From the NCBI GenBank assembly GCA_022376925.1, contig JAIOJX010000002.1, positions 67,225,001 through 67,289,000 on the forward strand: a stretch of DNA of 64,000 nucleotides, in the 5' to 3' direction. The stretch is from Tragulus kanchil. Its lineage: Eukaryota; Chordata; Mammalia; Artiodactyla; Tragulidae. How positions within the stretch are numbered: position 1 is the first letter of the stretch; each line of letters opens with the position of its first letter. A program made the translations under genes and the position numbers. The notes beneath the pieces are model-generated. The model was not told the origin of the DNA. It saw only the letters and a list, made by a program, of their open reading frames with translations, and did not search any database. Positions 59,238 to 64,000 of the stretch are shown in pieces.

Positions 59238-60251
59238 TCAATACAACCAGTTTATTTTCCTATTTTTCTTGGACTTGTCATGAAAATCCTGTGGCATGAA
59301 AAGCTGGGTAGCTGAAGGGTGGAATTCTTAGTGTCACCACAAATGTGTCTCCAACCTCAGTTGGCCTTTCAGTAGCACCATACCTTTAACACATTCTCCT
59401 TCTCCAGTACCCCCATGTGTTTCAGTTTGTGTCAGTTTTAAACTTCTCCATTTCTCAAATTTCTTTAAACATTTTGATTCCTTTTTAATTTGTTTGAGTT
59501 TGTGGTCAAGTATTTTCTTCAAGAAGGACTAATAGGCATTATATTTTCTGAATTCTTTCATGTCTGAGAATGTCTGCTTCTACTTGAAAACTATCTTGAC
59601 TTAATATAATATTCTCAGTTTCTTTCCTTTGTTGTCTCTGGCATTGAATTTTTTTTTTACAGAAATTTATGCTAGCCTAATTTTTCTCTCTTCCTTGTAG
59701 GTATTTTTGTTACTGTGTGTGGATGCCTAAATTATGTAACTTCATGCTATACCTTGATATTGAACATTTGCCTTCAAAATTTCCTGCTATCCTTAGTGCT
59801 AAATGTTTGGAATCAAATTTTCCTGGAATCAACGTGCCCTTTGATTGGCAGTTTCATTTAGGGGGTTTTCCTTATATTTTTTCTTTCATGTGTGTTCCAT
59901 ACTTCAGGGACAGAAGTTATGCTTACTGGGGAAATTGCTTATTGTAACTATCAGCTTTATTCTGACTGCTCTAATCTCTCTTTTTTTATCTGCATTTTCA
60001 GAAGCAAGGTTATTCCAAAGCTGTATTTTTATCAGCACTTAAGTTTTCAGACATATCTGTTCTGCTTTATATTGGTTTTAATTTATGTTATGTTCAGCTT
60101 CCATCTTGGAATGTGTTCCATCTGCTTTTTCTTCCTCCATCTCTCTTCTACTGCATCCTTTTGTTCAAATCAAGCATACTTTAGTATTCTACCTTATCTC
60201 CTCTACTGAGCTATGTTTGTAGCTATACCTCATTGTGTGTGTGTCTGTGTT

Positions 60252-60415
60252 TTAGTGTTCTCCAACTTTAGAATCATGAAATTTGTTTGGAGAGCTTATT
60301 AAAACACATATTTCCAGTACCAATTTCAGGGCTTTTGATTCAAAAAATAGGAGGTAAGACCTGAGAATTTATATTTCTAACAAGTCCCAAGATAACACTT
60401 TAAGAACCAGTTTTA
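60252..60415 (+). mobile_element. MER5A-like hAT-Charlie DNA element
   Basis: gtgttctccaactttagaat, gagagcttattaaaacacat, gacctgagaatttatatttc, taacaagtcccaagataac and ctttaagaaccag follow a MER5A non-autonomous element. Duplicate at 61404-61566. Confidence 0.65.
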
Positions 60416-60659
60416 TAGAGGATATATTATGCATCTTTAATTTAGCACCATCTGCTATCAAATTATCCACCTCATGAGACTATTAAAAACTGAAGAGTAA
60501 AATTCATGTTATCTTTAACTCCCCTTATGTTTTTGTTGACAAGCATTTTACTTCTACATATGTTAAAATTCTACTATATACTTATTATGTTTATTTTGAC
60601 CTGTTATCAGATTTTGAAGTTAATTTTAAAATATATTACAGATAAAACATCTTTTAGTC

Positions 60660-61004
60660 TTTTATATTTACCTATGTGGTGGACAGGTGTCAAGAGTGCC
60701 CACCACCATGGTCCCTACCTCTGAGTCTTTATGCCCTTGTATAACCTTCTCTGCTTTGGAGTGGGAAGACATGGCTTCTTGGCCTTGTGCCTAAGATCAG
60801 ACATAGAGTGAGCAGAAACCCTAACCTTCTTCTAATCAAGAGAATATGGCAAATATGACAGAATGTCACAGCTGTGATTACATCATATGACACTGTCTCA
60901 TTAGCAGACTCATTCTAGACTCCCTTTGTGGTTAGGAACTGCCAGCTGCCTCTAAAAACTGCCGGTAGCCTCTCAGAAGTGTGACCAAAAGCCAGCAGGA
61001 AGCC
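60660..61004 (+). mobile_element. LTR-like MaLR-type repeat, left part (copy 1)
   Basis: tgccctt, ggagtgggaagacatggctt and gcagactcattctagact lead into the right part found after 62156. In copy 1 the element is cut at the junction. Confidence 0.4.
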
Positions 61005-61810
61005 TTCATTTAGGGGGTTTTCCTTATATTTTTTCTTTCATGTGTGTTCCATACTTCAGGGACAGAAGTTATGCTTACTGGGGAAATTGCTTATTGTAAC
61101 TATCAGCTTTATTCTGACTGCTCTAATCTCTCTTTTTTTATCTGCATTTTCAGAAGCAAGGTTATTCCAAAGCTGTATTTTTATCAGCACTTAAGTTTTC
61201 AGACATATCTGTTCTGCTTTATATTGGTTTTAATTTATGTTATGTTCAGCTTCCATCTTGGAATGTGTTCCATCTGCTTTTTTTCCTCCATCTCTCTTCT
61301 ACTGCATCCTTTTGTTCAAATCAAGCATACTTTAGTATTCTACCTTATCTCCTCTACTGAGCTATGTTTGTAGCTATACCTCATTGTGTGTGTGTCTGTG
61401 TTTTAGTGTTCTCCAACTTTAGAATCATGAAATTTGTTTGGAGAGCTTATTAAAACACATATTTCCAGTACCAATTTCAGGGCTTTTGATTCAAAAAATA
61501 GGAGGTAAGACCTGAGAATTTATATTTCTAACAAGTCCCAAGATAACACTTTAAGAACCAGTTTTATAGAGGATATATTATGCATCTTTAATTTAGCACC
61601 ATCTGCTATCAAATTATCCACCTCATGAGACTATTAAAAACTGAAGAGTAAAATTCATGTTATCTTTAACTCCCCTTATGTTTTTGTTGACAAGCATTTT
61701 ACTTCTACATATGTTAAAATTCTACTATATACTTATTATGTTTATTTTGACCTGTTATCAGATTTTGAAGTTAATTTTAAAATATATTACAGATAAAACA
61801 TCTTTTAGTC

Positions 61811-62424
61811 TTTTATATTTACCTATGTGGTGGACAGGTGTCAAGAGTGCCCACCACCATGGTCCCTACCTCTGGGTCTTTATGCCCTTGTATAACCTTC
61901 TCTGCTTTGGAGTGGGAAGACATGGCTTCTTGGCCTTGTGCCTAAGATCAGACATAGAGTGAGCAGAAACCCTAACCTTCTTCTAATCAAGAGAATATGG
62001 CAAATATGACAGAATGTCACAGCTGTGATTACATCATATGACACTGTCTCATTAGCAGACTCATTCTAGACTCCCTTTGTGGTTAGGAACTGCCAGCTGC
62101 CTCTAAAAACTGCCGGTAGCCTCTCAGAAGTGTGACCAAAAGCCAGCAGGAAGCCAGTACCCTTAGTCTTACAACCTCAAAGAAGTGAATTCTGCTAGCA
62201 ACCTAAGTGATCCTGGAAGCAGTTGCTTCCCCAGTCAAGTTACCAAATGAGAAAGCCGCCTGCTGACACTCCGACTGCAGCCTTATGAGACTCTGAGCAG
62301 AAAATCCAGTTCAACTGTACGTGGGTGCCTAACTCACAGAAACTATGAAATGATAAATGTGCACTGTTTTGAGCTGCAAAAATTTGTGATGTTACACAGA
62401 ACAGAAAACTAATACAACCTACAT
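61811..62424 (+). mobile_element. LTR-like MaLR-type repeat (complete copy)
   Basis: The 3' half contains gaattctgctagcaaccta, actgcagccttatgagactc, gagcagaaaatccagttcaa, actcacagaaactatgaaat, gataaatgtgcactgttttgag and agaacagaaaactaatacaac. This resembles the end of a mammalian MaLR-type LTR with its polyadenylation region. No internal retroviral sequence seen. Confidence 0.5.
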
Positions 62425-62591
62425 ACTTACCTTTTATGATGCTTTGCTTTTCTGAGCCAGGCTTCTGTCTGATATCATTTTCCATCTTACAGAAAATTTC
62501 TTTTAACATTCATTGTACTGTAGGATGGTTGGAGATAAAACCTCTATTTTGTCTGTTTGAAAATTTTTTTTTTAAACATTTATTTATTTAT

Positions 62592-62882
62592 TTTGGTGGG
62601 GGTGGGGAGGGAGAGGGGTGGGCAGGCCACTTCCACTGGTCTTTCATTTGTCTAGTTTCATCCATCTTTGTTCTTTGGCCCGTGTGGGCCTCCCATCGCG
62701 GTGGCATCTGTTGTCGCAGAGCACCGGCTCTGGGAGCATGCGCTCCAGAGCTCCAGCTCGGTAATTGGACACACGGGTCCAGTCGCTCCATGGCACGTGG
62801 GATCTTCCCAGGCCAGGGATCAAACCGGTGCCCCTTGCACTGCAAGGCAGTGTCCCTACCCACTGGACCACCAGGGAAGCCA
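62592..62882 (-). mobile_element. New-type SINE, locus 8, C-rich 3' end (G-rich on plus)
   Basis: Head at the right (ccactggaccaccagggaag), then intact boxes, palindrome core near gagcatgcgctccagagc, and the 3' end at the left. The end is a G-rich plus strand run at 62598-62622, homologous to the C-rich end of locus 2. Overlapping frames of 91-163 codons on both strands have no domain. No clear target-site duplication; flanks are AT-rich. Confidence 0.88.
62598..62622 (+). other. G-quadruplex motif in the SINE 3' end
   Basis: Five G-runs of 3 to 5 bases separated by loops of 1, 1, 3 and 1 bases. This satisfies the usual G-quadruplex pattern on the plus strand, which is the antisense strand of the SINE. 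Confidence 0.8.
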
Positions 62883-62959
62883 GTGTTTTTATTTTTATTT
62901 TTATTTTTTTTTCAGGTTTAAGCATTGGGCTTCTGTTTTTAATTTAATTTCCCCCCCAT

Positions 62960-63160
62960 CATGCCTCTTTTATTTATATTTATTTTTATCCATCTTTTTC
63001 TTTGAAAATGTTTTTATTGGGTTTCATTTCTGGAGGATATTTTCATTGGCTATAGACTTATTGATTAACAATGTTTTTTTCCTTCAGCATATTAAAGATA
63101 TTCATTGCCTTTTGGCAGCCACTGTTTCTAATGAGAAATCAGTATCAGACAAAGAGTAGA
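62960..63160 (-). mobile_element. L1 fragment
   Basis: ccttcagcatattaaagata, ttcattgccttttggcagcc and ctaatgagaaatcagtatc are the reverse of familiar L1 text. Confidence 0.6.
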
Positions 63161-63169
63161 CTTACTGTA

Positions 63170-63385
63170 AAATATACACTACTATCCATAAAATAAATAA
63201 TGAATAAGGACCTACTGTATAGCACAAGGAACTCTACTCATACTCTATAATGGCCTTTTTAGGAAAAGAAACTAAAAAAAGAGTATATTTACTCACACAA
63301 ACACACATATAACTGAATCACTTTTCTATACACCTGAAGCAAACACAACATTGTAAATCAATTATACTCTGATAAGAATTAGTAA
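63170..63385 (+). mobile_element. L1 3' end (sense)
   Basis: ataaggacctactgtatagc, acaaggaactctactcatac, ctgaatcacttttctatac, cacctgaagcaaacacaac and attgtaaatcaattatactc are the ruminant L1 3' UTR in sense direction; the antisense form occurs at 13980. Confidence 0.85.
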
Positions 63386-63386
63386 A

Positions 63387-63580
63387 TGCGCTCAGTCACT
63401 CAGACATGCCTGACTCTTTGCAACTCCATGGACAGAGGAGCCTGCCAGGATTCTCCAGGTAAGAATACTGGAGTGGGTAGCCTTGCCCTTCTCCAGAGCA
63501 TCTTTCCAAATGAGGGATCGAACCTTGGTCTTCTGCCTTGCAGGCAGTTTCTTTATCAGCTGAACCATGAGGGAAGCTAA
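63387..63580 (-). mobile_element. Bov-tA SINE at an L1 tail
   Basis: gcgctcagtcactcagacat, ctccatggacagaggagcc, gaatactggagtgggtagcc and cttgcaggcagtttcttta, the reverse of Bov-tA. It abuts the A-rich L1 end directly. Confidence 0.85.
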
Positions 63581-63787
63581 AGAATTATTTAAAATAATAA
63601 TTTAAAAAGTAGTTCAAGAAAATAAGGTTGGCAATCCCACTTAAAATGTGTCTTAAAATTAATTCTAAAAAGGACATTTTATACTATTATAAAATAGTTA
63701 ATTGGCATCACTGATTTTATTTCTCAAGGGTCCAAGCCAAACTAAGATTTCTGTATCTTAAACTTCAATCAAAAAACAATTGCTGGA
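63581..63787. other. Short unassigned AT-rich spacer
   Basis: No feature recognised. Confidence 0.4.
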
Positions 63788-64000
63788 GGCTTCCCTGGTG
63801 GTCCAGTGGGTAAAGAGTCTGCCTTGCAGTGCAAGGGGCACCAGTTCAATCCTTGGCCTGGGAAGATCCCATGTGCCACGAAGTGGCTGGACCGGTGGGT
63901 CCAATTATGAGGTAGCACTCTGGGGCGCATGTGCCCAGAGCCTGTGCTCTGCAAGGAGAGGGGCCACTGCAATGGAAGGCCCATGCAGGCCAAGGAATAA
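63788..64000 (+). mobile_element. New-type SINE, locus 9, cut by window edge
   Basis: Head ggcttccctggtggtccagt, boxes gtgggtaaagagtctgcc and agttcaatccttggcctggg, then the body through ggcccatgcaggccaagga. The 3' end lies outside the window. A 74-codon minus-strand frame here is a SINE shadow. Confidence 0.88.

Larger units (their letters stand above)
57866..60112. repeat. Tandem duplication, offset 1129
   Basis: Copy 1 is 57866-58983 and copy 2 is 58995-60112. The short junction (ttcgtttctt) replaces the true continuation gtgttccatctgc. A 178-codon frame at 58763-59299 exists only because it runs across this join. Confidence 0.97.
59853..62155. repeat. Tandem duplication, offset 1152 to 1151, with one SNP
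   Basis: Copy 1 is 59853-61004 and copy 2 is 61005-62155, joined cleanly at aagcc. Differences are a T-run/C indel (ctttttcttcctcc against ctttttttcctcc) and A at 60724 against G at 61875. The left part overlaps the preceding unit and occurs three times. Confidence 0.97.

Noticed and set aside
58763..59299. 178-codon plus-strand open frame
   Set aside because: It crosses a duplication junction and then an antisense Bov-tA; neither half is conserved or has a domain.
1..62155. CRISPR array, satellite array or segmental amplification
   Set aside because: Each repeated unit is different and is present only two or three times. There are no short repeats with spacers and no shared unit along the series.
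62668..63159. Overlapping 161- and 163-codon frames
   Set aside because: Both are read through the new-type SINE and adjoining L1 text.

Overview
This window is mammalian, ruminant nuclear DNA with no recognisable protein-coding gene, rRNA gene or functional tRNA gene. The diagnostic content is repeats: Bov-tA SINEs and the 3' end of the Bov-B (RTE) LINE are ruminant markers. CHR-type tRNA-Glu SINEs, L1, L2, MIR, MER5A-like hAT DNA, MaLR-like LTR remnants and a dead Hsmar1/BTMAR1-type mariner give an ordinary intergenic or deep-intron background. The longest open frames (up to 186 codons) all lie in SINEs, LINE fragments or across artificial junctions. I therefore list no CDS, only one transposase pseudogene.

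The strongest structural signal is that nearly the whole window is written twice in local steps. I count 22 head-to-tail duplications with unit offsets of 1074 to 1152 bp, plus one 275-bp partial duplication at the left edge with offset 1125. Each has a different sequence as its unit, and neighbouring duplications sometimes overlap so that some stretches occur three times. Copies are nearly identical. Differences are mostly deletions clustered at the end of copy 1 or the start of copy 2, and several junctions carry about 10 to 90 bases that look like a deletion-rich version of the sequence following copy 2. This is best explained by unmerged overlapping contig ends (about 1.1 kb) or unresolved haplotypes, not biology. 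The offsets add up to about 24.5 kb, so the real locus is probably about 39 to 40 kb. The mariner supports this: from one terminal inverted repeat to the other it measures about 2669 bp, but removing one duplication unit and a nested SINE leaves about 1290 bp, the normal size of a mariner.

The best biological candidate is a SINE family present at nine independent loci (thirteen physical copies). It has a tRNA-Glu-like head and a body that looks like a shortened CHR SINE, with a near-perfect palindrome. Its own 3' end carries either an A-rich tail or a shared C-rich tail. Five loci keep perfect target-site duplications of 12 to 16 bp, so the family was recently active. I do not recognise it as a standard cattle family. 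Together with the more diverged Bov-tA copies, it suggests a ruminant outside the cattle/sheep group, possibly a chevrotain or another early-branching lineage; that is inference only.

Layout: 1-2030 SINE-bearing AT-rich DNA; 2740-9400 fragmented L1 on the minus strand with CHR, MIR and Bov-B insertions; 11000-19450 AT-rich DNA with the new SINE, an L1 3' end, L2 and an old LTR-like repeat; 19640-23700 L2 plus unassigned DNA; 23717-28620 CHR, L1 on the plus strand and Bov-B; 29700-34470 a possible LTR and unassigned DNA; 34473-37141 mariner with nested SINE; 37200-50200 MIR, Bov-tA and new SINEs; 50230-57260 MIR, CHR, L2 and new SINE; 57283-64000 Bov-tA, L1, MER5A-like, LTR-like and new SINEs.
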